Assembly (NCBI GenBank): GCA_020639155.1
Contig: JACKHF010000002.1
Span: 868,001-932,000, forward strand
Direction: 5' to 3'
DNA: 64,000 bases
DNA from: Phycisphaeraceae bacterium
GTDB taxonomy: Bacteria > Planctomycetota > Phycisphaerae > Phycisphaerales > UBA1924
Notes under the pieces: generated by a model
The model's database searches: none
Seen by the model: only the letters and a program-made list of their open reading frames with translations
Told to the model about the DNA's origin: nothing
In this document: positions 1-9,031 of the stretch, piece by piece
How positions within the stretch are numbered: the first letter of the stretch is position 1
How the letters are laid out: the number at the start of each line of letters is the position of its first letter
Translations under genes and position numbers: made by a program

Positions 1-558
1 GACATCGATTGTCCGCGCGATCAACGTGCATCCGGACGCAACCGCGAGCGCGATTGGATTCACTGGAAAATCGGGCGAGCCCATCGGCGATGACTTTGTC
101 ACCTTGCCCTGCTCGCTCGTCGGTGAATATTGCCCCTTCGTCAGGCCGTAGATCCTGTTGTTCAGGAGCAGAACCGTGAGATCAACATTGCGGCGCATCG
201 CATGAATCGTGTGGTTGCCGCCGATCGAGAAGAGGTCGCCATCACCCGACACGACACAGATCTGTAGTTCCGGGTTGGCGAGTTTGATCCCGGTTGCGAC
301 CGCAAGTGATCTACCGTGGATGGTGTGCAGTCCATACGTGTTCATGTAGTACGGGAAGCGTGCTGCGCATCCGATACCGGATACGAACACATAGTCTTCC
401 CTGCGATGGCCGAGCTTCGGTAACGCCTTGCGCACTGCGGTAAGCACAGCGTAGTCGCCACACCCGGGGCACCAGCGAACGTCCTGATCGGTTGCAAAGT
501 CCTTCGGTGTGTACGTGGGCAGTGGCATGCTGCCGTTCTGTTTCATCTCTGAGATCAC
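1..558 (-). CDS. korB: 2-oxoacid:ferredoxin oxidoreductase beta subunit, 5' part (3' end beyond window)
   Basis: This is the thiamine-diphosphate-binding subunit that oxidatively decarboxylates 2-oxoacids (probably 2-oxoglutarate) and passes electrons to ferredoxin. The 186 visible residues hold CPGCGDY (30-36) and the ThDP/Mg motif GDGD...GGNH (105-116) followed by LLNNRIYGLTKGQYSPTS, all typical of KorB. The GTG at 558 overlaps the korA stop as GTGA and has GGAGG seven bases upstream, so I prefer it to the in-frame ATG at 546. The reading frame stays open to the window edge. It is the downstream gene of a korAB operon on the minus strand. Substrate choice (2-oxoglutarate or another oxoacid) is inferred from similarity only. 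Confidence 0.93.
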   Translation of the reverse strand, partial: MISEMKQNGSMPLPTYTPKDFATDQDVRWCPGCGDYAVLTAVRKALPKLGHRREDYVFVSGIGCAARFPYYMNTYGLHTIHGRSLAVATGIKLANPELQICVVSGDGDLFSIGGNHTIHAMRRNVDLTVLLLNNRIYGLTKGQYSPTSEQGKVTKSSPMGSPDFPVNPIALAVASGCTLIARTIDV

Positions 559-2438
559 GCCAGCACCTCCCCACTGTTCATGATCGCAGCAATCTCTTCA
601 ACCAGCATCTCAACGCCAAGCGGTCTGCCGCGGGCGCTGTTGATCGGAACCGCATCAAAAAGGAACTCGGCGCGGATCACGCGGCTGAGCTGCCCCAGAT
701 TAATTTCCGGCACAACAACACGCTCGAATCGCTTGAGCACATCGCCAAGGTTCGAAGGGAACGGGTGCAGGTACCGAAGATGCGCGAGACTGACCGACGC
801 GCCGCACGCACGGAGCTGATCCACCGCGGTGCGCAGCGACCCGTATGTCCCGCCCCATCCGAGCACGAGCATCTCGCCTGACTGATCGCCGTACACCTCG
901 ACCGGAGGGATCGACTTTGCTGCACGCTGCACCTTGTCGGCGCGAAGCTTCAGCATCGCGTCGTGATTGTCGGGATCGTACGAAACACTTCCCGTCACAG
1001 CCTGCTTTTCGAGACCGCCAAGCCGATGCTCAAGACCGGGCGTTCCGGGAATCGCCCACGGACGTGCAAGGTTTTCATTGATTCGGTCGTACGGATGAAA
1101 CTCGTTTGCGTTCTCATCCGCTGCTGGATGCTGCACATCGATCGATGGAATGTCACCGAGATCGGGCACGCGCCACGGCTCGGCACCATTTGCGATGTAC
1201 GCATCTGAGAGCAGAATCACCGGGCACATGTGCGCTGTCGCGAGACGCACCGCTTCGATTGCCATCGTAAAGCAGTCCGATGGTGTACATGGTGCAAGCA
1301 CGATGCACGGGCTCTCGCCAGACCTGCCGTACATCGCCTGAAACAGATCGGCCTGCTCCGTCTTTGTCGGCATGCCCGTTGATGGACCTGCGCGCTGCAC
1401 ATCAACAACAACCAATGGCAGTTCCATCATCACCGCGAGCCCGAGCGCCTCCCCCTTCAGCGCAAGACCAGGACCAGAGGTTCCGGTGACACCAATGTCA
1501 CCCGCGAAGCTTGCGCCGATCGCGGCGCACACCGCTGCTATCTCATCCTCCGCCTGGAATGTGCGCACACCGAACTGTTTCAGTCGCGACAGTCCGTGGA
1601 TAATGTCCGACGCGGGTGTGATGGGATAGCTCGCGTACGTCAGTGACTTGCCAGCCTTGTGCGCAGCGGTGACAAACCCGAGCACGACCGCTTCATTTCC
1701 ACTGATGCGCCGGTACGTGCCCGCCTGCTGCGGTGCTGCAACAACGCGATGGCGCTGCTGCCAGAGTTCTGCTGTTTCTCCGAAGTAGTACCCTGCCTTG
1801 AGCGCTCGGATATTCAGATCAGCTATCTCGGGTTGCTTCTTTCGTTCGGAGAAAGTGCGTTCAAGAAACCGGATTGTCGGCTCGAGCGGGCGATCGTACA
1901 GCCAGTACACGATCCCGAGCGCGTACATGTTCCGGCAACGATCGATTGCCTTAGCGCCAAGATCTGACGTTGCAAGCGACTCGCGCGTGAGCCTGCTGAT
2001 GGGCACCTTGATGATGCGATACTTCTGGATCACCGCATCGTCATCGAGCGGATTGTAATCCTTGGGATACCCGCACTTTGTCAGACCTGTCGACGTGAAC
2101 TCGTCCTCGTCCACAATTACTGTCCCGCCGGACTCGACATCATCGATGTTCGTCTTGAACCCCGCAGGGTTCATCGCAACGAGCGTCTGCACAGCATCGC
2201 CCGGTGTGAAGATATCGTGATCCGAAAAGTGAATCTGGAAACCAGACACGCCAAATGTCGTGCCTCTCGGTGCGCGGATCTCGGCAGGGAAATCGGGGAA
2301 CGTCGCAAAGTCGTTCCCATAGATCGCGGACGTGTCGGCGAACTGTCCGCCGGCGAGCTGCATCCCATCGCCGGAATCGCCGCAGAAACGAACAACGGCT
2401 TCTGCAAGTCTGGTCGGCTCGGCGTGCGTGTCACTCAT
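555..2438 (-). CDS. korA: 2-oxoacid:ferredoxin oxidoreductase, fused gamma-alpha subunit
   Basis: This is the partner subunit of KorB, about 627 residues long. The N-terminal gamma domain shows CGDSGDGMQLAGGQF and is fused to the alpha (pyrimidine-binding) domain, which carries YPITPAS and the conserved AGPSTGMPTKTEQADL. The gamma-alpha fusion at about 600 residues is the usual form of bacterial two-subunit KorAB. The frame is open to 2495, but that would overlap the folE2 end at 2464. The ATG at 2438 gives MSDTHAEP and avoids the overlap, so I use it; its ribosome site is weak. No separate ferredoxin gene is visible in the window. Confidence 0.93.
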   Translation of the reverse strand: MSDTHAEPTRLAEAVVRFCGDSGDGMQLAGGQFADTSAIYGNDFATFPDFPAEIRAPRGTTFGVSGFQIHFSDHDIFTPGDAVQTLVAMNPAGFKTNIDDVESGGTVIVDEDEFTSTGLTKCGYPKDYNPLDDDAVIQKYRIIKVPISRLTRESLATSDLGAKAIDRCRNMYALGIVYWLYDRPLEPTIRFLERTFSERKKQPEIADLNIRALKAGYYFGETAELWQQRHRVVAAPQQAGTYRRISGNEAVVLGFVTAAHKAGKSLTYASYPITPASDIIHGLSRLKQFGVRTFQAEDEIAAVCAAIGASFAGDIGVTGTSGPGLALKGEALGLAVMMELPLVVVDVQRAGPSTGMPTKTEQADLFQAMYGRSGESPCIVLAPCTPSDCFTMAIEAVRLATAHMCPVILLSDAYIANGAEPWRVPDLGDIPSIDVQHPAADENANEFHPYDRINENLARPWAIPGTPGLEHRLGGLEKQAVTGSVSYDPDNHDAMLKLRADKVQRAAKSIPPVEVYGDQSGEMLVLGWGGTYGSLRTAVDQLRACGASVSLAHLRYLHPFPSNLGDVLKRFERVVVPEINLGQLSRVIRAEFLFDAVPINSARGRPLGVEMLVEEIAAIMNSGEVLA

Positions 2439-2463
2439 ATCTGTGCGAGGTTCCAATCTAAAA

Positions 2464-3279
2464 TCAGTGCGATGCGTCGCGTTTATCACGCGCAAGCTCA
2501 GCGAACGCGTTGTGATTGTGGATCGACTCGAAGTTCTCAGAACTGATGGAATATGTCACAACACGTTCGTCGTCGTCGAGAAGAATCGCAAGATCGCGCA
2601 CGATGTCCTCCACGAACTTGGGATTGTCGTACGCAGCTTCGGTGACGTACTTCTCGTCGGGTCGCTTCAGGATTGCAAACACAGGGCATGAGGCCGCCTG
2701 TTCCAGATGCTTGGCAAGATCCTCGATCCACATCGACTCATTGAATCGAACCTGCGCCTCGATCTCACATCGCTGGTTATGTGCGCCGTACTCACTGATC
2801 TCCTTGGAGCACGGGCACAGGCTCGTCGCGGGTGCTCGCACGCTCATCTGGAAATCTGTTTCGCAGTTGGCTGTGCACAGGAACTTCACGCGATAGTCCA
2901 TCAGTGCCATCATGCCGGTCACGGGAGCGGGCTTCTTGATGAAGTATGTGAACTCCGCTTCAAAGTGAGCTTCCTTGGCATCGAGCCGCTGACGAATCGC
3001 ATCTGTCACGGCAGGGATCTGATCTGGACGCAGCGGTTCGTTGGCGTGCTCGTTGAGCACCTCCATAAACCGGCTCATATGCGTGCCCTTCTGGTAGTGC
3101 GGCAGCGCAACGTACATGTTAATCGATGCAACCGTTGTCTGCTCGCCACCATCCGGTTGACGCAAACGCATCGGGTAGGTCACAGCCTTCACTCCAACGC
3201 GATCGATTGCAACATTTCTTGCATCCCGCGATGCCTGCACATCGGGCATTGCCTTTTCAGTTGTCTGGATCTGATCCAT
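2464..3279 (-). CDS. folE2: GTP cyclohydrolase I, FolE2 type (GCYH-IB)
   Basis: This enzyme converts GTP to 7,8-dihydroneopterin triphosphate, the first step towards folate and other pterins. The 271-residue product has the FolE2 signature SLCPCSKEISEYGAHNQR, whose cysteine is a metal ligand in the family. The frame extends to 3333, but the ATG at 3279 (MDQIQTTEK) is preceded by GGAGGGAG at ideal spacing and is chosen. It lies immediately upstream of korA on the same strand. FolE2 enzymes are known to work with metals other than zinc, unlike FolE. I see no regulatory (for example Zur) site that I could defend. Confidence 0.94.
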   Translation of the reverse strand: MDQIQTTEKAMPDVQASRDARNVAIDRVGVKAVTYPMRLRQPDGGEQTTVASINMYVALPHYQKGTHMSRFMEVLNEHANEPLRPDQIPAVTDAIRQRLDAKEAHFEAEFTYFIKKPAPVTGMMALMDYRVKFLCTANCETDFQMSVRAPATSLCPCSKEISEYGAHNQRCEIEAQVRFNESMWIEDLAKHLEQAASCPVFAILKRPDEKYVTEAAYDNPKFVEDIVRDLAILLDDDERVVTYSISSENFESIHNHNAFAELARDKRDASH

Positions 3280-3360
3280 TAATCTCCCTCCGCTGTATCC
3301 GCGGATTCGCATAGGTACAGCGCTTCGATTCATGCAAGGCCGGGATTGTGACTAGAATGA

Positions 3361-4245
3361 TCACACTCCTGCGGGTGATGACGAAGACGCTACGTGTTCC
3401 TTTGGTCCAAAGCTGTCACCGAACGCCCGCCCCATCGGAATCCCCAGGCACAATCCCGCCGCCCAGTCAAGGGGTGCTGGTCGCGCAAATCTGACGTACC
3501 CACCACTAGCAATTGCTTCCATCACCTTGGAACCGTGCATAACGCCTGCAACGACAAACACAACAACAGCGAGCACAACCAAACCGGCAACAGGAACAAC
3601 AACTGGACACTTCGGCACAAGAATACGAGCGACCCCTACACCAAATACTGCCGCAAACATTGCTGCAGCAACACCCTGCCCATGATGAAACTCCGACGCA
3701 AAGAAGAATGCGTTTGCAGCACCGAGCACAATCGCAGCGCCAGCAGCAATCGCAATCTGTGCGGGTGCATCAAGACGGAGTGCCTGAATCCGTGCAAGAT
3801 CACCAAAGTCGGCAGGAATAAATGGTCTGTTCTTGTGACGTGCTCGCTGCACTTCAGTAGACGGCTGCACTATCACGCTCACAACCACAACAGCAATGAC
3901 AGCGAGTCCGAGGAGTAGAGATTCAATACACAGCACCCACAGCGCACCCCCACCCTTCATTCGCAGGACAGCATCGACCTGGCCTGAACTCCATGCCGCC
4001 CATCCAAAGATAGATGCACCCGCAAGGCAACCAGTTGTCGCATCAACAAATCTGGCACCAATCCCTGCCGCAGCAACTGCAATCAAGACTACAACAACCA
4101 GCACAGCAACCCCCATGAATATGGAGCCGCCAGCCAGCAGTGTCGCATTGCTGGAGCCGTCAACCGCATGATGCATCATGGTGATTCTGCCAGCGAGCGG
4201 ACCAAGTGCCAGAAGGCATACCAGAATCCATATCCATCTTCCCAT
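3361..4245 (-). CDS. Hypothetical multi-pass membrane protein
   Basis: I do not recognise the family. The roughly 294-residue product has an N-terminal hydrophobic segment (WIWILVCLLALGPLAG) and six or more later hydrophobic stretches rich in Val and Ala, with a short charged loop in the middle (VQRARHKNRPFIPADFGDL). The ATG at 4245 has GGAG seven bases upstream; in-frame ATGs at 4251 and 4278 are alternatives. A 61-codon frame ends exactly at the ATGA of the start region (4248-4251), which hints at coupling. It is an inner-membrane protein by inference, with no functional assignment. Confidence 0.75.
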   Translation of the reverse strand: MGRWIWILVCLLALGPLAGRITMMHHAVDGSSNATLLAGGSIFMGVAVLVVVVLIAVAAAGIGARFVDATTGCLAGASIFGWAAWSSGQVDAVLRMKGGGALWVLCIESLLLGLAVIAVVVVSVIVQPSTEVQRARHKNRPFIPADFGDLARIQALRLDAPAQIAIAAGAAIVLGAANAFFFASEFHHGQGVAAAMFAAVFGVGVARILVPKCPVVVPVAGLVVLAVVVFVVAGVMHGSKVMEAIASGGYVRFARPAPLDWAAGLCLGIPMGRAFGDSFGPKEHVASSSSPAGV

Positions 4246-4247
4246 TC

Positions 4248-4433
4248 TCATGCTCCGTTTGGGCTTTGTACGCACCATTTAGTGTCTTTCAATACTCCTG
4301 CCAGTAATCCTATGGCTGAACCCCACCAAACTCCGTCTGTCTTTCCGACAAACTCGTCACTTATTCGAGATTTGTCAGCGCCGAAAACAACTACACCCGA
4401 CCTGGGTTGTGAAGATGTCGTTTTTCGTCGCAC
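4248..4433 (-). CDS. Possible small membrane protein upstream of the 3361-4245 gene
   Basis: This 61-codon frame starts at GTG 4433 and ends in a TGA that overlaps an in-frame ATG of the next gene (ATGA). It encodes a basic N-terminus and one short hydrophobic, glycine-rich stretch (GVWWGSAIGLLAGVLKDTK). The arrangement suggests a translationally coupled pair, but there is no convincing ribosome site and the frame is short, so it may be chance. Confidence 0.28.
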   Translation of the reverse strand: MRRKTTSSQPRSGVVVFGADKSRISDEFVGKTDGVWWGSAIGLLAGVLKDTKWCVQSPNGA

Positions 4434-4512
4434 CTACTCGCTTTGTTCGGAACTCTCTTCAAATCCATAGCGCAAGCAGGGCGCATTTTTTCGACTGCCC
4501 GATACCACCTGC

Positions 4513-7278
4513 GTGCCACAATCTTCCAACCCAAGAACCAAACACATACAAGTGGGCAGCCAAAGAAGAACCCACACACAACGTGCCCACAGGCATGTAC
4601 GATGGCATCTGGTCTATCTGGTTCTCGCAGCCATTGATGTAAGTGTCGTCCTCGGCAGTCTGACATTGAACTACTGGCTCAGTTCGCTCTACAAATCCTC
4701 GGTTCAGGCAACATCAACACTTTCACAAAGAATCAATGACATTGCCGATGCACGCAACACAACATCAGCGGTCAATGTCATCATCAATGATCTCTTTGGG
4801 CACTCCGCAAGAGTTCCGAACTCCGATAGCTTTTCACACGAAATAGCAACGCTCCGCAACAAGGCAGGCGCCCTTCACAATGCCTTACACGCAAAAATCC
4901 ACCGCGGAAACAAAGAAAGCCAGCAGCACGCTGCAGCGTTTGCACTAGCGTTGGATAGAGTCGCTGATGCACTCAACGAACTGGAAGTATCCGGACAGCG
5001 TGTTCTGAGTATATTTCATGACAACGGTCCAGCCGCAGCAGGCATCGCTATGTCTGAGTTCGATCGCACCACAGCAAGATTTCTGCGATCGCTCGATGCA
5101 CTCGAAGCCATGTGCGTGAAGCGTATTGGGGAATACCAGCAGGATCAGCTTGAGCGGAACAACATTATCCAGACCGTAGAATACATCACCGCTGGATGGC
5201 TGCTGATCATGATCATCGCCATTGTGTCATATGCACGGCGACTTGCGCGTGCGATGACATCGGCCGAAAATGATTTACATATCGCAAAACAGAGCGCAGA
5301 CGAGGCAAGGGAACGTCTGGCTGCATATCAAACCGCCATCGACCACCATTCGATTGTCGCAATGACCGATGTGCGTGGCACCATCACAGAAGTAAACGAT
5401 TTGTTCTGCCAAATCAGCGGGTATAGCCGAGAGGAGTTGGTTGGTAGGAACCATCGAATCCTTAACTCAGGCAAGCACCCAAAGTCGTTCTGGGTTGAAG
5501 CATGGCGCACCTTCGCCAATGGAAGCACATGGCGAGCCGAAGTGTGCAACAGACGGAAGGACGGCTCATTGTACTGGGTTGACACATCGATTACACCGAT
5601 GTTCGACAACGAAAACAGCATTACTGGATACTGCGCCGTCCGAACAGATATTACACGAAACCGTGAACGCGAGGAGGCACTGCAGGAGACCGCTATGGCT
5701 CTTGACAGTGCAACAGACTGCATCTTCATCTTTGACGCACAGTCTCTGAAGTTTGTCTATATAAACCGAGGTGCACAGGAACAGGTCGGATACACAGAAG
5801 ACGAACTGCTCTCCATGACGCCGCTCGATATCAAACCAGACTTCGACAAGGAGAGTTTCCTTCGTCATGTGTATCCACTTGTAAGCAAACGCGAATCGTC
5901 AATCACATTCCGGACCGACCATCTCCATAAAGACGGGCATCGGATCCCAGTCGAAGTCACTCTGCAACTCGTCGAAAACCTCGGGTCACACGGACGCTTT
6001 GTTGCAATTGTTCGAGACATCAGCGAGCGTCTCACATTCGAGAAGGGGTTGCAGAATGCACGCGAAGCCGCCGAGCATGCCAGCAGAGTCAAGAGCGAGT
6101 TCCTGGCAAACATGAGCCACGAGATTCGTACTCCGATGACATCAATTCTTGGATATACAGATCTACTCACATCAGATGAGACCTACACCAACAACCCCGA
6201 ACTCGCGCAGGAAGCACTGCACACAATCAAATCAAATGTTCATCATCTACTGAACATCATTAACGACATCCTCGACGTTTCAAAGATTGAAGTCGGTCGC
6301 ATGACCATCGAGCGAGTTGCAGTCGATATTGGAGAGATTGTTGAAAATATTACAGCAATTGTGCGGCCGAATGCCGAAAGAAAGCAGCTCGATTTTCTTG
6401 TTGAATCGCTCACGCCAATCCCTGCACAGGTGCTGACTGATCCAACCCGCGTGTACCAGATGCTCTCCAATCTTCTCGGCAACGCTGTGAAGTTCACCGA
6501 CCGTGGATCAGTTTCACTGAAAATAAGCTACGCACCACACTCGCAGTCAGACGGCCTGCTCACATTTTCAGTGGAAGACACCGGTATTGGCATGACGCCT
6601 GAACAAGTCGAAAGTATCTCTCGGTTCCATGCGTTCTCCCAAGCGGACAGCTCAACCACGCGCAAGTTTGGTGGGACTGGACTGGGTTTACGCATCAGCA
6701 ACTCACTTGCCCAGCTTCTCGGCGGATCCCTTCGTGTTCAATCCGAGTATGGCGTTGGCAGTACCTTTGAGCTCACATTGCCCGTAATGCTTGCAAACTC
6801 GACACACGAGCACAGATCGGCACAGTCACAGTTGCTTGAAACAGTTGAGGACACAACATCATATGTTGATCAATCGGAACCACTGCTTGGTTGCCGTATT
6901 CTGCTCGCAGAGGATGGAGCCGACAACCAGCGTCTCGTGCGATACCACTTGGCTCATGCTGGCGCCGATGTTGAGATTGCAGAGAATGGACAGATTGCAG
7001 TTGATGCTGTAGTGCAGAGCCAGCGCGCAAGCAACCCCTTCGATCTTGTGCTGATGGACATGCAAATGCCTGTCATGGACGGGTATGACGCAACACGCAT
7101 GCTTCGACAGCGGGGGTATCTGCTGCCGATCATCGCGCTGACTGCGCACGCGATGTCCGGGGATAGAAAACGCTGTACCGATGCTGGATGCTCGGATTAT
7201 CTTACAAAGCCTATTGACAAGATCGTGCTGATTGAACTGTGCAGCCGCTGGATCTTGCAATCCTCATATCAAAGGTAA
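4513..7278 (+). CDS. Hybrid sensor histidine kinase (PAS-PAS-HisKA-HATPase-REC)
   Basis: This is a membrane-bound two-component sensor of 921 residues. One membrane helix lies near residues 31-57, followed by a helical extracytoplasmic region to about 225 and a second helix near 227-245. Two PAS domains follow (about 272-381 and 394-508), then HisKA with the phospho-acceptor His536 in NMSHEIRTPM, and HATPase_c with the N-box NLLGNAVKF (about 653), DTGIGM and GTGLGL. A C-terminal receiver domain has phospho-acceptor Asp849 in LMDMQMPVMDG and the later TKPID lysine. There is no Hpt domain and no adjacent output regulator, so the partner lies elsewhere. The start is a GTG with no clear ribosome site and is the least certain part. 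Confidence 0.9.
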   Translation: MPQSSNPRTKHIQVGSQRRTHTQRAHRHVRWHLVYLVLAAIDVSVVLGSLTLNYWLSSLYKSSVQATSTLSQRINDIADARNTTSAVNVIINDLFGHSARVPNSDSFSHEIATLRNKAGALHNALHAKIHRGNKESQQHAAAFALALDRVADALNELEVSGQRVLSIFHDNGPAAAGIAMSEFDRTTARFLRSLDALEAMCVKRIGEYQQDQLERNNIIQTVEYITAGWLLIMIIAIVSYARRLARAMTSAENDLHIAKQSADEARERLAAYQTAIDHHSIVAMTDVRGTITEVNDLFCQISGYSREELVGRNHRILNSGKHPKSFWVEAWRTFANGSTWRAEVCNRRKDGSLYWVDTSITPMFDNENSITGYCAVRTDITRNREREEALQETAMALDSATDCIFIFDAQSLKFVYINRGAQEQVGYTEDELLSMTPLDIKPDFDKESFLRHVYPLVSKRESSITFRTDHLHKDGHRIPVEVTLQLVENLGSHGRFVAIVRDISERLTFEKGLQNAREAAEHASRVKSEFLANMSHEIRTPMTSILGYTDLLTSDETYTNNPELAQEALHTIKSNVHHLLNIINDILDVSKIEVGRMTIERVAVDIGEIVENITAIVRPNAERKQLDFLVESLTPIPAQVLTDPTRVYQMLSNLLGNAVKFTDRGSVSLKISYAPHSQSDGLLTFSVEDTGIGMTPEQVESISRFHAFSQADSSTTRKFGGTGLGLRISNSLAQLLGGSLRVQSEYGVGSTFELTLPVMLANSTHEHRSAQSQLLETVEDTTSYVDQSEPLLGCRILLAEDGADNQRLVRYHLAHAGADVEIAENGQIAVDAVVQSQRASNPFDLVLMDMQMPVMDGYDATRMLRQRGYLLPIIALTAHAMSGDRKRCTDAGCSDYLTKPIDKIVLIELCSRWILQSSYQR

Positions 7279-7320
7279 TTCTGACGAAGTCTGAGAAGTA
7301 GGGAGTCAGTGTCACTCAAT

Positions 7321-7393
7321 GGGCGATACAGGACTTGAACCTGTGACCTCCTCGATGTCAACGAGGCGCGCTAGCCAACTGCGCCAATCGCCC
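7321..7393 (-). tRNA. tRNA-Val (anticodon GAC)
   Basis: Read on the minus strand, this is a 73-base cloverleaf. The acceptor GGGCGAT pairs with ATCGCCC, the D arm is GCGC/GCGC, the anticodon stem CCTCG/CGAGG encloses TTGACAT with anticodon GAC, and the T arm ACAGG/CCTGT encloses TTCAAGT. CCA is not encoded. Confidence 0.96.
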
Positions 7394-7421
7394 GCAATCC
7401 TGCCCATCGGGCAGGGCCACG

Positions 7422-7451
7422 AGTATAGCCCTGATCGGAGCGAATGGGCAA
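7422..7451 (-). promoter_or_regulatory. Candidate sigma-70-type promoter for tRNA-Val
   Basis: On the minus strand there is TTGCCC (7451-7446), an 18-base spacer and TATACT (7427-7422), placed 28 bases before the tRNA 5' end. A perfect CCTGCCC-ATC-GGGCAGG inverted repeat (7399-7415) lies in the leader between promoter and tRNA. Confidence 0.5.
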
Positions 7452-7502
7452 TCGGCACAGCATACCAACGACTCCACTCTGATACCCGGATCACAGGTCA
7501 AA

Positions 7503-8936
7503 TCAGAGCATGCCAGCAACCAGCAGGCACCCAATCACCCACACGAACGCGATAACCATGACAATCGCCGAATATCCAACCATGTCGCGGGCTCGAACAC
7601 CAGTAATCGCAAGCAATGGCAAAGCCCAGAATGGCTGGAGCATGTTGGTCAGTTGATCGCCATACGACAGCGCCATCACCATTGTCGGCACATCAGCACC
7701 CGCATCCACTGCACTCTTGACGACAATCGGGCCCTGCACAGCCCATTGGCCTCCACCCGATGGCACGAAGAGATTTACTACGCCTGCCGAAACACAGGTC
7801 AGCGCAGGCAATGTTGAGCGTGTGCCGATGCTCGCAATGCCATCAGCTATCCACGCGGTCAATCCACTCGCGTGCATCATGCCCATGATCCCCGCATAGA
7901 GCGGAAACTGGAGAATGATCCCCCCGCAACTTCCAGCCGCACGCTCGACTGAACTCAGAAAGCGCCGGGGTGTGCCGTGCAGGATCAAGCCGAGCATCAG
8001 CATGGTCAAGTTCACTTCGTCTGGCGAAAGCCTCATGATTCCCGATTGGGCAATCCCACCAGAATCTGGCACGTAAAACTTCCATGCCCAGATCCCGATC
8101 ATTGCAGCAAGGCACATATTGATAATTGGCGAATCCTCCAGTAGTTTGACAAGGATCGAACGATCGGAATCACTCGGGGGTGTTCTGCTGTGTGAAGCGC
8201 GAGGTGCGTGCGATGATTCTGCAACTTGCTTTGGATCAATCGTGTCCTTATGGACAAGCAGGAACAAGACAGTTGCAGCAATGGCGACAAGACCGAACGT
8301 GATGACCATATTCAATGGGCTGAGGATCGTCCTGGAAAGTGGAATGGGTTCGAGAATCACACCCTCAGGAAGCACGTCTGCGATCTGTGCTGGCGTCGTT
8401 ACTTTCAATGGTGCTGTACCGCTCAGCCCGCCGTGCCAGACCATCAAAGACATATACGCTGCGGCAGCAAGGATTGGCATCGGTGCATGAATACCTCGCT
8501 TTGACATCGCCCTGCCAACAAACGTCGCAAACAGCGCACCACCAATCAGCCCGAACCCCCAGTTGATCAGACTAAGTGAGCAGGACACCACCGCAACCAG
8601 AGCCACTGCCGATCTGCCGGATCGGGGCACGTCGGCAAGACGTGTCAGAAGACGATTGACAGGTGGTGATTCTGCAAGTGTGAATCCAGTGACCAGGATC
8701 AGGCACATCTGCATACCAAACCCAAGAAACTTCCAGATCCCGTTTGATGGATCCGACCAGAACCCAATGACCTGCACAAAGCTGTCGAAAGGTCCCACTC
8801 CTTCCGGAGCATTGGCGTCAACCCGCCACCACGCAAGGCCAAGCACAAGCAGCGTCAGCAGGACCGCGATAACGAATGGGTCCGGAACAACGGCGCGAAA
8901 GATGCGGCTGATACGGTCTCCGAGCGTTGCAAGCAT
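7503..8936 (-). CDS. atoE: Short-chain fatty acid transporter, AtoE family
   Basis: This is a 477-residue polytopic inner-membrane permease of the AtoE/TIGR00366 type, which carries short-chain fatty acids such as butyrate or acetoacetate. Visible family features are the opening FRAVVPDPFVIAVLLTLLVL, the loop INWGFGLIGGALFA, AYMSLMVWHGGLSGTAPL, the conserved VNLFVPSGGGQWAVQGP and a final run of hydrophobic helices. Length is normal for the family. The tRNA-Val gene lies just downstream on the same strand. No acetoacetate-metabolism genes are adjacent, so the exact substrate is inferred. The gene symbol is by family. Confidence 0.88.
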   Translation of the reverse strand: MLATLGDRISRIFRAVVPDPFVIAVLLTLLVLGLAWWRVDANAPEGVGPFDSFVQVIGFWSDPSNGIWKFLGFGMQMCLILVTGFTLAESPPVNRLLTRLADVPRSGRSAVALVAVVSCSLSLINWGFGLIGGALFATFVGRAMSKRGIHAPMPILAAAAYMSLMVWHGGLSGTAPLKVTTPAQIADVLPEGVILEPIPLSRTILSPLNMVITFGLVAIAATVLFLLVHKDTIDPKQVAESSHAPRASHSRTPPSDSDRSILVKLLEDSPIINMCLAAMIGIWAWKFYVPDSGGIAQSGIMRLSPDEVNLTMLMLGLILHGTPRRFLSSVERAAGSCGGIILQFPLYAGIMGMMHASGLTAWIADGIASIGTRSTLPALTCVSAGVVNLFVPSGGGQWAVQGPIVVKSAVDAGADVPTMVMALSYGDQLTNMLQPFWALPLLAITGVRARDMVGYSAIVMVIAFVWVIGCLLVAGML

Positions 8937-9031
8937 GTGTGAAGGGTAGTAAAAGTCTTCGAATCACGCCAGCACACCCGCCCGGCCGATTGTTCTACGA
9001 TCTCACCCCCATCACGCGATCCGGAGTACGA

